The position numbers and the translations under genes were made by a program. From Hypomesus transpacificus (Eukaryota; Chordata; Actinopteri; Osmeriformes; Osmeridae), in contig NC_061062.1 in NCBI RefSeq assembly GCF_021917145.1, positions 657,780-721,779 on the forward strand: a DNA stretch of 64,000 nt, given 5' to 3'. Positions 1 through 39,299 of the stretch are shown here, in pieces. The stretch's first letter is position 1; each line of letters opens with the position of its first letter. A model generated the notes under the pieces. It made no database searches. It was not told where the DNA came from and was given only the letters and a program-made list of their open reading frames with translations.

Positions 1-278
<278 letters not shown>

Positions 279-289
279 TCAATGGTGGT

Positions 290-2648
290 CTGTGGGTGAT
301 GACGGAAGGAGGGAGGGAGAAAGGGAGGGAGGGAGAAAGGGAGTGAGAAGGGAGCAGCTGTCTAAACCATTCCTGCCATAGACAGCATAGCAGGAACGCC
401 AACCATAACTGAACAAAACCAGATACGTAAACAGTTTTGGAATAATAAGAACCAGAATCTTTGCTTTTGAGGAAATATTGTCTACTTAAAGTTAATATTT
501 TCTCTGTTGATCAGCTGTTTGGAAAATGCCATCAACAGCACACATACCTCAGCGTGTATCTTAAATACCCCTTACAGTCTCCTTATAGTCTCCTTACAGT
601 CTTCACAGACTGCTGATGAATCTAGGGTGTGACTTTATTTTGGTCCCAACTTCAGCTACTGATACTGTATCTCCATGTTCAGAAGTTCCTGGGACATTCA
701 GGGGCTGCCGAGGTAGCGCCAAAGAGGGGCATACCAGCGTCAGGAGGCAAGATCCTCCATCTATTTTAAGCTCCCAACTCCCTCTGCTCCCAAACACGGC
801 GAAGCAGGAGCCATGTGGGCCTGTGGAGCCCCTATCTGCAGCTGTGTCAGCTCGGGATGAGCCAGGAAGCAGAAACCTGCTCTGGGCACATTGTGACACC
901 TCTGGTCACCGCTCGCCTCCTTGACCCCTACCACTGTCATGGATTCATTCATTTGATAGCGTTCAGTATAGTCCTAATGGTCTTGATATGATTTAATATT
1001 TAACGATGAACAATGTACAGTTAATTGTGACGTATTTGAGGGGTTTACAGATTGCGTACATCCTTAAAATGTACTTTCTCAAACCGCATCAGTCTCAAAA
1101 AGGGTTTATCCTGTTGCTCAGTAGTAAAAAACAACAAACAAAAACACTTGTCATCTATAATTTCCACTTAACAGTTTGAAGTGTATTCTCTTACTTTACT
1201 GTTAAATACTAAAGTATACATTTACAGTATTAAGCCCAGTATTTTAGTCCAGTTTCAGTGACCATCTTTGCTAGATCAAAACACTTTTCAAAGAACAACT
1301 TAAACATGAACAAACATAAACAAACATACACTCCCAGAAATCCTGACATCCTGTAAAGAAACAAGCTGTGAAAAGCACTCACCAAGTTGTATCACTAGAC
1401 AGATGCTTCCACTGGGACAGAGGACCACAGTTAGAGGAGCCCTTAAATAAGACCTGGGTCACTGGTCTGGAGGAGGGGCTAGGGACCTGGGTCTCTGGTC
1501 TGGAGGAGGGGCTAGGGGTTCAACCAAGTCCAAATAAGAACCGCTAGCACAAAAAAACAACAACCAAGAAGAACATAGTACATTCATCTGACCAGGTCGG
1601 AGGTAACCCAAAATGGAAATACTTGTAAATGCCAAACTGAGCGGTTCAGTTGTAGGATGTGCGGGAAGGAGGAGATGGAGGATCACAGATGTTGATGCAA
1701 TACTGATTGTGACAAAAGTTATATTCTTTACTTTTTAACAAAAATGTTTATACTTTGGGCTGATAAAACGTGTGAAAATGTGGAATCTTTATAAACAGCT
1801 TGATGTAAATCACTAGCGCATCAGTCACTGTAAACATCAAAAGTAAAAAGGTAATGTGTCAGATTAAGTAATCAGAGAACTTCAATTATCAGTTTTTCTC
1901 AGCTACAGTGGCTTGTTGTTAAATGCAAAGGGTAGTCAATCACAGACTTAGGATCGGGGATTATTACATCCAGTGTTTTGTCAGGTAAGTGCCCCTCGTA
2001 CCCCCCGCATGAAGCCCAGATGGGGGGTAACAGTGGACTGCTTCTGGTTACGTAACTGAGCCCCACTCTAGGACCCCAGGACACTGTATATGTCGCTGGG
2101 CCGGTGGTATGTGAGCTGAGCCCCTAAACCAGGAACAGCTGAGAGCGATGCCAGTGACATCCTCTCTCTCAGCCGGCTGTCTGTTTGGCCCACTGGTTGC
2201 ACAGCTCAGCCCTGATTGGCCCAGCTGTCTCCTTTTAGGGTTATGGTGAGTAACAGGTGGTGTGAATGGGCATCCAGAGAGGTTTTGTGGTGTTCAGCTT
2301 GGAAATGGAGCTCCATGATTGTCGTAACTCCAGACCCTAATATTTTCAGTGTTTCAGTGTTCAGTGAACGAGTTTCAGTGGAAACTCATTCATCCTCTCA
2401 TCAAACTCATTAAGTTTGATTTCTCACAGACTGATTAATGTCTCTCTCCAGGTTATCTTGTATGCAGTCTGATCTCATGAACATGATTTAATATGATACA
2501 TATATATCTGACGTGTGATAGTCTGAAGGGCTATGAGGGGAATGGGCCAGACAGGGTTCGTTACACTGCGGTACTTCTCTGTGGTGACTGTCAGGATACA
2601 TCACCTCCCCAGAACAGGCCTCTCCTCCCAGCGAGGCTCCGCAGCTGC
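290..2648 (-). other. Probable actin 5' UTR intron and flank; no gene seen
   Basis: I see no coding exon on either strand here. The short open frames have no recognisable domain. There are GGGA-rich runs near 300-350 and a two-copy 36-bp duplication near 1455-1520. If the TATA-like site at 2649-2658 is the actin promoter, most of this stretch is the first intron of that gene. Confidence 0.45.
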
Positions 2649-2658
2649 CTATATATAG
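2649..2658 (-). promoter_or_regulatory. Candidate TATA box of the actin gene
   Basis: The string ctatatatag is followed on the minus strand by GCAGCTGCGGAGCC, which includes a CAGCTG E-box, and then by a possible donor GAG|GTGATG near 2585. A CArG-like catattttgg (9 of 10) sits upstream near 2823. TATA plus E-box plus CArG is usual for striated actin promoters. The site is symmetrical, so direction is inferred from the neighbouring gene. Confidence 0.3.
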
Positions 2659-3124
2659 ATGTTTTTCTCTCTAACTCCACAGATAGGTGCTGGATGAGAG
2701 GGCTGTGGAATCATCACAGTCCTATCATGTCAAAGTACCAGCCATGGCATTTTACAAGATTGAATCACATTTGCGTACCGCCCATTTCTTCAATGCGATT
2801 AGTAAATCTATAAAATCAGCTACATATTTTGGATGTAGTATTACATTGTTGAATGTGGATCGTTCTTTCGGTAGTGTAGATTATGGTAAGGGATACCCAT
2901 CAATGACATCGTTTTGTCATGAACTCAGAAACTGTTGATAATACACTTGGGATAGGATTCCACAGCGAATATCATTTTGATAAGAGATTCGATCCTTTTG
3001 AACAATAAAAGAATATGTTTTGTTTAGAATGGATACACGTTTACATTTTCGGTCAAATAAGTAGGCTACAATATGTAAGAATTTTACATTACTGCCACCT
3101 ATGTTATTTTTTTTTACGACGTAA

Positions 3125-3132
3125 TGACGTCT
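3125..3132. promoter_or_regulatory. CRE/ATF-like site upstream of eif2ak4
   Basis: TGACGTCT matches the CRE consensus TGACGTCA at 7 of 8 positions and sits about 265 bases upstream of the eif2ak4 start codon. A second ACGT core lies at about 3117-3122. This is motif matching only. It is of note because ATF4/CREB factors act downstream of GCN2. Confidence 0.25.
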
Positions 3133-3363
3133 ACAGTGCGACGGCGTGACCCCAGCCAAGCGCCAGTTGTATCATTGTTGTGACTGCGTGGACTATAACG
3201 TATTGCTAATATTCTCGTTTGTATCAAATACGAATTTTTACTGTGCAATATATCTGGCGATATCTACGGCAATGTTGCAAAGTAAAATACGTAAAATATT
3301 GTAGCAAAAAGTTAGATCGTAAAAAAAACTCCGTATTTTGAAAGGGGTGTGTGCTTTTGCCAC

Positions 3364-3394
3364 ATGAGTGCAATGTATGTAGAGTGTGCAGAAA

Positions 3395-3405
<11 letters not shown>
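3364..3405 (+). promoter_or_regulatory. Upstream ORF overlapping the eif2ak4 start codon
   Basis: ATG at 3364 and an in-frame ATG at 3373 open a 13-codon frame that ends at TGA 3403-3405. This is past the main ATG at 3395 and in a different frame. The 3373 ATG has G at -3. The main ATG has A at -3. Whether the mRNA leader includes these ATGs depends on the transcription start, which I cannot see. Confidence 0.4.
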
Positions 3406-28237
<24,832 letters not shown>

Positions 28238-29305
28238 AACGGAGGACGTACGACCGACACAGGACCAGACCTGGAGGCTCAGTCTTCAGCTCGGCTGGCT
28301 GAAACGGGATCCTTCTGAAAGCTGACAGCTTTATAGGACTTGAACCCTCCAAAAAGATTCAACCCAAAGGCAGAAGTGAACGATATTAAAACAGCAACTA
28401 ACCACAATCAGCTGTTGTCCTTAGATCCTCCCCCAGACTTGAAGAGCAGCTGGTGTTTCTACACGCCTGCCTGGAATGGTGTTTTGGGGGCTTTGGAACG
28501 TGAGGAAGGGCTTTCATTCAAAGATCCTTTAGAAAAGATACAACGGTTACCTATGTTTTTTAAGGTCTCGTATATAAAACTTCTTATTAAATGCCTATTT
28601 TTCCCTCACAGAAGGTGGTATTTTTTGATGGTGTGAGTGAGAATGGCGGCTGTGTTGGGACAAGGAATGCATTTAGCACCGCACTTTGGATACAGCTGAA
28701 GAGTTTTATGCTAACGAGCTAAGCTTTATTGTCGGAACTTTAACTAGTTGTACGAGTTTTCTTCATGTTGAAAGTTGCTTCAAGGTAATCCTTAAAGAAA
28801 GCGCTCTGGTCCCACAAGTTACAACTGGGCTAACATTGATTCTGTCAGTCGAGTTAGTCTTGGAAGAAAGTCAGTGTTTTAAAGCACCCTTCAACATCCT
28901 CACCTTGAGCTTCATGAGGTAACTGGTGACAGACAAGTCCAGACAAAGACAAGGACCACTGAGATTGTCTTGAGCTAGTTCAGGTCTCTGGCTAGATTTT
29001 TTGCTGCTGCCCAGAGAGCTGCTGCTTCAGCTGCAGTGTTTCCTCCCTGCGCGGAGTGGAAGCATACCGGAGTGAAGGAGAAACACTGTATCTCTGGCCA
29101 CAAGTGCTACAGCAGTGAGATAAGGAGACCAGCCGTGGAGTAGTGGGAGAGAGAAACCCCTTCACACAGTCAAAGAAACAGATGTGGGCCAGCCATGGTA
29201 GTGCGTCTGCCTTGTAGATAGCATCTTGTAAAATGCTAATCCTCTAAAAAGACACGTCTCAACTGTGACACAGAACTGAAGGTCAAATCACCTTTTTCAA
29301 TGCAT
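28238..29305 (+). other. 3' UTR of eif2ak4 and convergent intergenic gap
   Basis: There is no coding exon here. ATTAAA at 28586-28591 is a plausible polyadenylation signal about 350 bases after the stop. A plus-strand AATAAA also occurs at 29380. The region is free of minisatellites, unlike the introns. Confidence 0.5.
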
Positions 29306-31433
29306 TTTATTTTTCAAAATAAGTGTAAATGTTACAGTTGAACATCTAAGAAACACATATTTACAGTTTGCAACAGTAAAATAAATAAGCTTGTATAATA
29401 AAGCAGATAGAAATGGTAAATGGTTTTAAAGTATCTCAAATGTACAGCAGCTTTGGCTACCAGGTTTCATTTGCCCCAAAAAAACATCTCAACACAAACT
29501 ATAGTTTAGTATTAATAAATAAAGCTATGTGAAAAAATAAATAAGCTACTCTTCGGTCCACTATTTTTAATCTACCTTTTTTTACACATAAAAAGAACAA
29601 ATAACCGCGTAAGCTTTTACAAGTTGCCTCATCACTTCCTTTAAAAGAACATGGTTGTGATCCAACAGGAACCAAATCTACTGAATGACTTTGGAACTCC
29701 TCAGTGTAAATATATTCATCTCAGGTTTGGCATCACAAGGGTCTTTGTATTGAGAGACTGGCAGAGTGACGAAAAACGTTCCGCTCCAGAGATTTCCTAT
29801 TCAATCCCAGTCTTATAATGCTGCATCTTATAATGCTTTTATAAGGTTGCATTTGTCTCTAGGTACATGAGATTGTTAATCAGCAGACTGATGCAACACC
29901 ATGTTCATTTGAGTGGTTTAACATCTCCAATGTGCTGAATATTCATATCAAATCCTGGATTAGGCCTATATCCCGTCAAGAATTTTGCAGTGAGCTTTAA
30001 AAAAACAAACCCTTGATCCTAAGTGGTACATTTCTTGAACATGTTCTGGTGTTGTAATGGTTCATTATTTACAGATCAAAATAGGTTTGACTGGTACGTA
30101 CTGAAGGGTTAGGGTTCATGTTGGAATGGTTCATTATTTACAGATCAAAATAGGTTTGACTGGTACGTACTGAAGGAGCTGCTGTTCTGGAACAATGGTG
30201 ACCTGTGGATTATCCTTCTCCAAATCTCTGTTTATCTTAACATTGAATAACACGAGTGAACTTTTTTAACTGGCTAGCAATACATATTGTTATATGAAAA
30301 ATACATTAAGGCTATGAAAGTAAGACTCTTGCTGTTTATATCGACATTCTGTAGAAATGGCATTCACACGCAGGTTTGTAAATGAAGGTAAAAGACGAGT
30401 TTCTTCTATGCTGTAGATGCAGAGAAGTCTGGAAGCATTGCATCTCCCAGTGACACTTAGACTCAGCTCACAGAGCGGTGCTCAGTATGGATGGATACTG
30501 ACCCACTTCATCTTCAGGTTCTTTGCCGTGCCTGTCGATGAAATAGATGCTGTGTAGAGGATGAAGGATGGACTGTGAGAACATGCAGCACACTGACTGG
30601 GAAACAGAGGGAAGTCTGAGGGCAATACTGAATTACAGACACAATCTGCGATGGAGGCAGAAAAGTATGAATGGAATGACAGAGACTGTCTTTGAGACGG
30701 AGGCTCTTCAGTGATTGGCTGAGAGAGTTCTTCCTCCTGCAGATTGGGAATGTTTAGTCTGACTGATCATGTTTCTGTTTCTCCATGGAGATCTCCGTAA
30801 CAACAGAGAGGTGACCGACGACAACACTAGGACTAGCACACATACTGTAGAGATAAACACTAAGAAGCTAAGATGGAAACCACACGTTCTACAAGCGGGG
30901 GTTTGGATGAACAGGCTGCTGGAGTCTGCTGGCAGTCTGAAAGAGGCCAGAGTAACTAGCCGCTAGCTGCTGACCCCGGGTCAGTTTGGTGTCAGTACAT
31001 CAGCTTTCCGTTCAGACAATCAGTAGATCCACTGAGCGCCCGGGCACACAGACCCTCCTGTCCTGTTCTAGAAACCAAACCTGCCGCTAAAGCTTTGCTG
31101 TTCCTCCAGCTCAGAGCTCCTGGCCCCAGAGAGGTGAGGGAGCAAGGTGGTACGATCACGGGCAACACCTCCCTGGTCGTCACCCTGGAGATCCTGCTTC
31201 TCCACGCTAGGCTAGGTGAGACAGACACACAGCAGAGAGCACACAGCCTCTAAGAGAGGGTCCTCCTGGTCACAGCCAGAGAGAGAGAGAGAGAACCAGA
31301 GAGAGAGAAGGGGGGGGGGACCCCAAGGTGTGCAGCCACAACAGTCCACCGTGTCTTTGGCAGATCCCCATGGTAACAGTCTGATAGGAGAGGGGCGGTC
31401 CTGACGCTGGGTGGAGTCTGGGGGCTGAGGGGG
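29306..31433 (-). other. crim1: Probable 3' UTR of the crim1-like gene
   Basis: AATAAA on the minus strand (TTTATT at 29306-29311) lies about 2.1 kb beyond the stop codon. The sequence is AT-rich and not coding. A 52-base identical direct repeat occurs at 30056-30107 and 30125-30176. The end point is inferred from the signal only. Confidence 0.45.
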
Positions 31434-34400
31434 TTAGCGGTGGCCCTGCCCCGTGCTCAGCTTGGCCCGGGGGATGCTCATCCTGTCTCCCCCAGGAGAG
31501 CTCAGCTCCGGGGAGAAGTTGATGATGTCGTTCTTTACGCTCTGGAACTTGTTCTCCTTGGAAGGCTCCATGTACACCACGGAGTTCTTGTTCACGTGCT
31601 TCTTCAGGATCACCGTCTGGGAGGGGACAGGAGAGGGATTCCCAGGGCTTTAACTCACATGGATGACTTTCATCAAACGCTGTCTGGCAGGAAGCTATTA
31701 ATGCGTCCCAGTGCTTTGTGTTAGGACATGCTCTGTGAGTCCTACGGGAGACCGTTAAGAATAAGAATACGAGACACATTTGTGATTTCTATGCCACACT
31801 CATGTCAAGGGGGTGTTGCTCTCTGATTTCATGATGGACTTGACATATTTAATTTCGGTTGAAAGTGCTCCTGTCTTGATTAGAGACAACACATGAATCT
31901 TGAAGCTTTACAGCCCTGAGAATGGAGTCTAACAGAAGCTGCAGGGTAAGTACCTGTGTCCAGGGTGTTAATCTAGACAGTGCAGAGGCACTGGGGTCTG
32001 TAGAGAGGGCAGGATCCCCGTCATGTGTCACGGGTGATGGGCTCACCTTCTTGGGCGCGCTGTAGCAGGACATCTGCACCCACTTCTTCTTGTTGTTGAT
32101 GAGCAGAGCCACCACCAGCAGGACCACGATGGCCAGGAGGAGTCCTGCCAGTATCCAGGCTGCTGATTGGTAGATAAGGGCCATCTCCCTCTGGTTGGGG
32201 TAGCTGTCGCCCAGGTTGGTCTCATCTGTACAGCCAATCAGACAGAATCACAAGTCACAAGCCCCTCCCCCTGCTCAGGACAGCACAGTGCAGGCCAGTG
32301 TTTCCTGCTCTAATCAATCTAGATGAAAACAGCTTACAGCTTACGACCTTCCTTACAGTGCAACCTTCCTTACAGTACGACCTTCCTTACAGTACAACCT
32401 TCCTTACAGTGCGACCTTCCTTACAGTACGACCTTCCTTACAGTACAACCTTCCTTGGTGTCTGGCAGGCTTCCCTGACCATCACACACCGTCTCCAAAT
32501 GAATACTAAACGTCCCAAGACTCATATTGTTTAGGCCACATCGATTTAGCATTAATAATTGGGTTTAGCATGTCAGTGGATGCAAACCCCCCCCCCCCCC
32601 CCCCGGAATAAAACAAAGCCCAAGAAAGAGATATAGATTAGACAGAGGGAGAGTCACCTGTATTAGCAGCGATGGGGGTGACGGTGGCAGTGGTGATCCA
32701 GTGAGCGCTCTTCAGGGTGGTGGTGGGGTGTGTCTTGTGAGCCCTGGTGGACACCATCATAGGCACTGACGTTGTTGTCGTTTCTGTCAACCAGAGATCA
32801 GACAAACACAACCATTATTCCTGTTCAGGAATGGCCCATAGACAAATGCAACTTCATAAATCACCAGAAGTTCATGTTTGGCGGTATGTGTGTCGTTCTG
32901 GTGTGTTTATAGGAAGTGTCCCCTCAGCTTCCTTCTGAGACAGGAATCCGGAAAAAAGCGGGTAAAAAGCCAAACAAACACAAGATGAAACAGCTCCAAA
33001 TCAGAAGGAACAATGAGCTCCTGACGATTTCCTGACATCAGAAGCTGACATGGAGCCGTTGGTCTGACGTACAGCAGGAACACGCAGCCCAGACAGGAAA
33101 CACGTGTGCGTGTTGTGTGCATAGGGCTAGGGAATTTCAGAGCTAGGGAAAGTTAGGGTTATGTCTCTCTGCCAGAGGCTTTTCACCTGGAATGTTGCTG
33201 CAAGCTGAACTTCTTTTTAAAAAGAAAAAACTTGTCTCTAAAACTGAAATGTTCTCAACTTCCCCTTTATTCCCACTTACATTCTGAATACTAACTTTCC
33301 CATCAACAAGCTGTGCCCTGTCCCAGGCGACGCATAATTATCTGGGAATTTTCCACAGATCTCAGTCTGGCGGTCGGTATTGTCATGGTCAAACTACACA
33401 TTCAGAATCAGAGCAGTTCCATATATACAGTATAAGCTGAGGTGTTCTCATCAGGTGTCATGTGCAGAACAAGACAGCAGAAGATCACTTCCAGTGTGGC
33501 CACGGTGCCCCCCGGGGCCCCAAACACTCACCCAGACAGTGAGGGCAGCACTGGCCCCAGCCCCCCAGGGCCCCAGACACTCACCCAGACAGTGAGGGCA
33601 GCACTGGCCCCAGCCCCCCAGGGCCCCAGACACTCACCCAGACAGTGAGGGCAGCACTGGCCCCAGCCCCCCAGGGCCCCAGACACTCACCCAGACAGTG
33701 AGGGCAGCACTGGCCCCAGCCCCCCAGGGCCCCAGACACTCACCCAGACAGTGAGGGCAGCACTGGCCCCAGCCCCCCAGGGCCCCAGACACTCACCCAG
33801 ACAGTGAGGGCAGCACTGGCCCCAGCCCCCCAGGGCCCCAGACACTCACCCAGACAGTGAGGGCAGCACTGGCCCCAGCCCCCCAGGGCCCCAGACTCTC
33901 ACCCAGACAGTGAGGGCAGCACTGGCCCAAGCCCCCCAGGGCCCCAGACACTCACCCAGACAGTGAGGGCAGCACTGGCCCTTGCGTAGGACGGGAACCC
34001 GGCAGCTGGCAGGTGGGCAGCGCTGGGAGAAACACTGCACAGTGCCGTTGCTGCAGGTGCAGCTGGTGCAGGCGTTGGCCTTCCAGGAGTCCCCTGCCCT
34101 CAGGACGTCCCCCTCGCTGGAGACGCAGTCCTCCTGCCGCCCCCCCGGGAGGACGGGGTCCTGATGGTCGTCTGAGGGGGGAGACAGACACACGGCCTGG
34201 GTTAGGCACGATCTAGTCTGGGTTAGGACCGCTCCAGTCTGGGTAAGGACCACTCCAGTCTGGGCTAGGACCGCTCCAGTCTGGGCTATGACCGCTCCAG
34301 TCTGGGTTAGGCCCGCTCTAGTCTGGGTTAGGACCGCTCCAGCCTGGCTTAGGACTGCTCCAGAGCCAACAGCAGAACATGTCCCCCAGCGGAGAGCAGG

Positions 34401-37400
34401 CCTGCTGGTCTTAATCAGCGAGGAGACATACAGCCTGTCAGGTCAGTGTGACGAGCCGTATCTCTCATCGCTCGCCTTCTGTATCACCGCCTTCCCATGA
34501 CCCAAGATTTAGTCAGAGTACACACACACACACACACTGCAGCCCTACTGTATACATACATCACAGTGTCTGTCATTTAGATGTGTGTTATTCCCACATT
34601 CCAGGCAGCCAAGCCCGTACATATATCAAAGGGCTGCGGCTGACAGTGTGCTATTGTGTGTGAGAGCAAGATGTGCTGATAAGGTCTGGTCTGCTTGTGT
34701 TCCCACAAGTCTCCTCTGCGCTCAGGAGCACTCATGCATTTCTAATGGATAGAAGCTCATGCTTGGGGTGATCCTCATGTTTGTGTGTGTGTTTATGCTT
34801 GTATGTGTTGGTTATGGGGACAGCTCTACTGCCGTGTAGGCTAGTTATGGATCTGAGCACCGTGAACACATGACCTGCCCGTCCCAACCAGCCTGGACCA
34901 GTTTGTTTATGAGGACTGTGTGTGTCTGGCATAAACCTGTCCATTACAGCGCAACATGCCCAGGACTCCACAACCATATGTTCATAGATAACAGACCCAG
35001 AAAGAACCACATTTATCCCAGCTTCTTTCACTTCTTGGAGTTATTCCTGGATTTAAGTGCTTTTGATATTATCTAAATTGACCCATCAAGGTTAATATAG
35101 TTCTAGAGATATGGTGCCTGATGAGTCCCTGAAAAAGTGGACCCAGGATGAGGGTTGTGCTAGCTACAGTACCTGACTGTGTTAGCCCTGTTAGCTGTGT
35201 TAGCTACAGTACCTGACTGTGTTAGTTGTGTTAGCTATAGTACCTGGCAGTGCTAGCTGTGTTAGCTGTGCTAGCTACAGTACCTGGCTGTGTTAGCTGT
35301 GCTAGCTTTTGTACCTGGCTGTGCTAGCTACAGTACCTGACTGTGGCAGCTGTGCTAGCTACAGTACCTGGCTCTGCTAGCTGTGTTCGCTGTGCTAGTT
35401 ACAGTACCTGGCTGTGCTAGCTGTGTTAGCTGTGCTAGCTATAGTACCTGGCTGTGCTAGCTACAGTACCTGGCTGTGGTAGCTACAGTACCTGGTTGTG
35501 CTAGCTACAGTACCTTGCTGTGCTAGCTGTGCTAGCTACAGTACCTGGGCAGACATGGCAGCAGGAGTCCTTGTTCCTGGAGGGCGCCGGGCAGAGGGCA
35601 GGAGGACACACTTCGGTGTCGCACAGGACCCGGCCCTTCCTGCAAGTGCAGCGAGTGCAGTCGTCCAGGCTCCAGGTCTCTCCCTCCACATACAGCTCCC
35701 CGCCCGAGGCCCGACACACCACCAGGTCCATCCCCCCACTACCGGACCATTCATCTGCAGCGGGGCGGGGCGGGGCGGAGCGGGGTGAAGCGGGGCGGAG
35801 CGGGGTGGAGCAGAGCAGACAAACAACCAGGCAGTGAGAATAGATAGTATTAAAGTTGAATGAGGTTTGTAAGTCTTAAGTTTTACTTATTTAAGCAATA
35901 CGCACTTCAGATAAAACATTGGACATGTGGGCCAGTAGTCTGGATGACAAACCCAGCTGCTACTGCAGGTTGTACACATTCTTCTACGTAAATATTTAAA
36001 CAGCTCGCTGAGTCACTGAATGCCCCCGATGACCCCAGGGTGTGTATGTGAAGGTGTGTGTGAGTGTGTGGGTTCAGGACGTCAGAGAGTGTGATGTCAT
36101 CTGACTAGCTGGACCCGGAGCTGTCCTCTGTCTACGCATCAGCACTTCTACGTTTGTGTGGAGCAGGTCCAGTCATACCTTCACAGGTGGGGCAGCACTG
36201 CTCTGGCCTCACCAGCGGCTGAGGGCAGCTGGGCACGGGGCAGGAGATGAGGACACACATCTCCCGGCCGGCGTGGCAGTAGCAGTCCCTGCAGCCATCG
36301 TGCCAGCTCTCCCCCTCCTCGTAGCGCTGGCCGCTGGAGGTCCGGCAGGGGCCGGGAGAGGGGACGGGGGCAGGGGCGCTGCTGGGCCTGGGCCTGCTCT
36401 CTGGAGGAAAACATTCACATACAAACGTGAGAACGGCTGAGGAACCTGTGTGAAACAGCCGGCAGGACGTTGTGTGCGAGGTCAACATGGACATTTCATT
36501 AAGAAGAATTATTAATGATAGATAGTAAAACGGGCCTGTGTTATTGTCCTGGGTCCTGTTTCACTAGACGCTAACGAGAGGCCTGCCTCCTCATGCAGGA
36601 ACAGGACGCCATCTTGAATGTTAGTCCCCCCTAATCCATTTACAGCTGGGCCACAAAGAAATACAGTTAAATCATGTCCCTAAGATTTTTGGCATCGGAC
36701 TTGATAGCCCAAAATACAGTCTTTGCTCTTGAAGGACACGTTGAGTTTATAAAAGCCCAAGACTGCCAATAACTGGGCCCGCTATGTGTTAAAGCCAGCC
36801 TGGCTCATCCTGTAATTCTGGGGGAAATATAGAGCCTTGGGGTTAGGGTGCAGGTGTCAGGGAATATTCCTGGGGCAGGAGTTAGGGTGTTAGGGTCTCT
36901 TCTCCCTCAACACGTTTTATACACGGGTAGAAAAAACCCTGAAAACCTTTTAATCTGTAAATATTTTAACAGTCCTCTGGGTAACTGATCCAAGAGTTAC
37001 AAAATAAGGTAAACAGGGATTCTCTGGAATAGACGAGAACGTGTGTGTGGGTGTGTATCGTGTGTGTGTGAGCCGATATGGACCCACTGCACTCGCGTCT
37101 CACTGTGCAAGCAAACTAAAAATATGTCTGAGGCTGAAATATTTATAATATTGCTCAAAAACAAAATAGACACATCAAATAGAAGTGGCAGAGTATAAAT
37201 AATCCCTCCACAAACTTTCTTGAACTTTTGTGGTTTGGGAATCGAATAAAAAATTCAAACGCAGGCTTAGCAATGGAACTAAATAAAAACAGTCAAAACA
37301 ACCATTCATGAGCTAAAGGTCAAAGCTGAAACATGGTGGGTGAAAGTCAGCGAAACCCAGCCATCACAGACTAATCCACTACTCACACTGAATCCATGAC

Positions 37401-37610
37401 ACAGAACACCCAAACACACACGCTCACATACACTTAGAATATGTGCAACTGGAGTGGTGAGAGTGCGCGAGGGGAGGGTTATTGATGCAGACCAGATGAG
37501 CCTGTTACTCTAACACAAACATACACAGATATGTGGACCTGTAGTGGTGTGACAGCAAGGGGAAGGTTACTGCTGCGGACAGGTGTGTTACCTTTACCCA
37601 TACACACGTG

Positions 37611-37673
<63 letters not shown>

Positions 37674-39161
37674 TACCTTTACATGTGCAGATAGAGCAGC
37701 CCCTCTTGCTGAGCAGGTAGCCGTGGTTACAGAGCAGCTCACAGGAGAAGGGGGGGCAGCGCACACAGCGGCACATCTCACAACCGTGCTTGTTCCTCCT
37801 GGGGGGCATCATACACCACACACACACACAACACACACACACCATACACACACACACCATACACCACACATTTCAGTATTGCCCTGTAGTGGGATCTACC
37901 AACATTTATAAACCTACATCAGTGTACTTTTCTAACTGATCTTTCGAGCTGCAGAGATCTGCCATCAGGCCATCAGATAGACAAAGGCAGCTTCTGACCC
38001 TAGTCTGATGTGAGACGACTAGGAACTGGATTTAGAGACTTGGATTTGCTAGAAGTATCATAAAACGTCTTATATATCAAATATAGAAGAACGATATGGT
38101 GATATATCATGGTAGTTCTACAGTGTTTCCCACACATAGACTGATTTGTGGCGGTGCGCCACAGAATCAACACCGGCCGCCACACATTGCGTTTTGTAAA
38201 AAAAATTTTTTTAACACCATTTAGGTAAAAACACGCAGCGTATACGTTCAGCTGCATTTCCTTTCCCTGCTCTCCCTCCGTCTCTTTCACGCACGCGTCT
38301 TTCTCATATACACACACAGTCACTACGTCAGCACACGTTAGCAACGATGCATACGCCGTTCTAGTAAGACCGACAGCTACATCAGCGAGCCTTCAGCATT
38401 AGTGCCGTAGCTAAAGGTCTAGGAAAGTTGAGGCTACTTTTCGCTAGGCACCGACGGACATGTCTTAATCGAAGGTTCCCCTTCGTTCTTTTGGTGAGAA
38501 GTTTCAAGAGCTAGCTACTTACCCGGCGTCATGGAGCCGACCAGTTAAATAGTTATTTAGCACCCTGTATGCAGCGTCGCTACCTGCATATGCAGAAATT
38601 ATTTGTTTGTTGTTGTTGATTTTGTGAATTATTTCGACCCCCCCTCCCCGGTCTGACATGAAACAATGCAGAGACAGCAGAGGCCTGCTCTGTGTACATG
38701 CAGAGACAGCAGCTCCACCAGAGGCCTGCTCTGTGTACATGCAGAGACAGCAGCTCCACCAGAGGCCTGCTCTGTGTAAAGGCAGAGACAGCAGCTCCAC
38801 CAGAGGCCTGCTCTGTGTACATGCAGAGACAGCAGCTCCACCAGAGGCCTGCTCTGTGTAAAGGCAGAGACAGCAGCTCCACCAGAGGCCTGCTCTGTGT
38901 ACAGGCAGAGACAGCAGGTCCACCAGAGAGGCCTGCTCTGTGTACAGGCAGAGACAGCAGGTCCTGCTGTGGGTAAAGGTGGCGTGTGGACCGTCAGGCC
39001 TGCTGGCTCGGCACATTCCAGCGGGTCGAGCCGAGCTCTTGCTGCTGTCAGCTCGCATGATCACACAGCGAGGAGGCAGAGCTAAGTGCAGCTTAGTGTC
39101 CTGCCTCAGGCGCCGGACTGTCAACACAAACACACCTTCTGACCCTTTGGCCACGCTGGTC

Positions 39162-39242
<81 letters not shown>

Positions 39243-39263
39243 ACCCCTTGCACATTCTCACCC

Positions 39264-39299
<36 letters not shown>

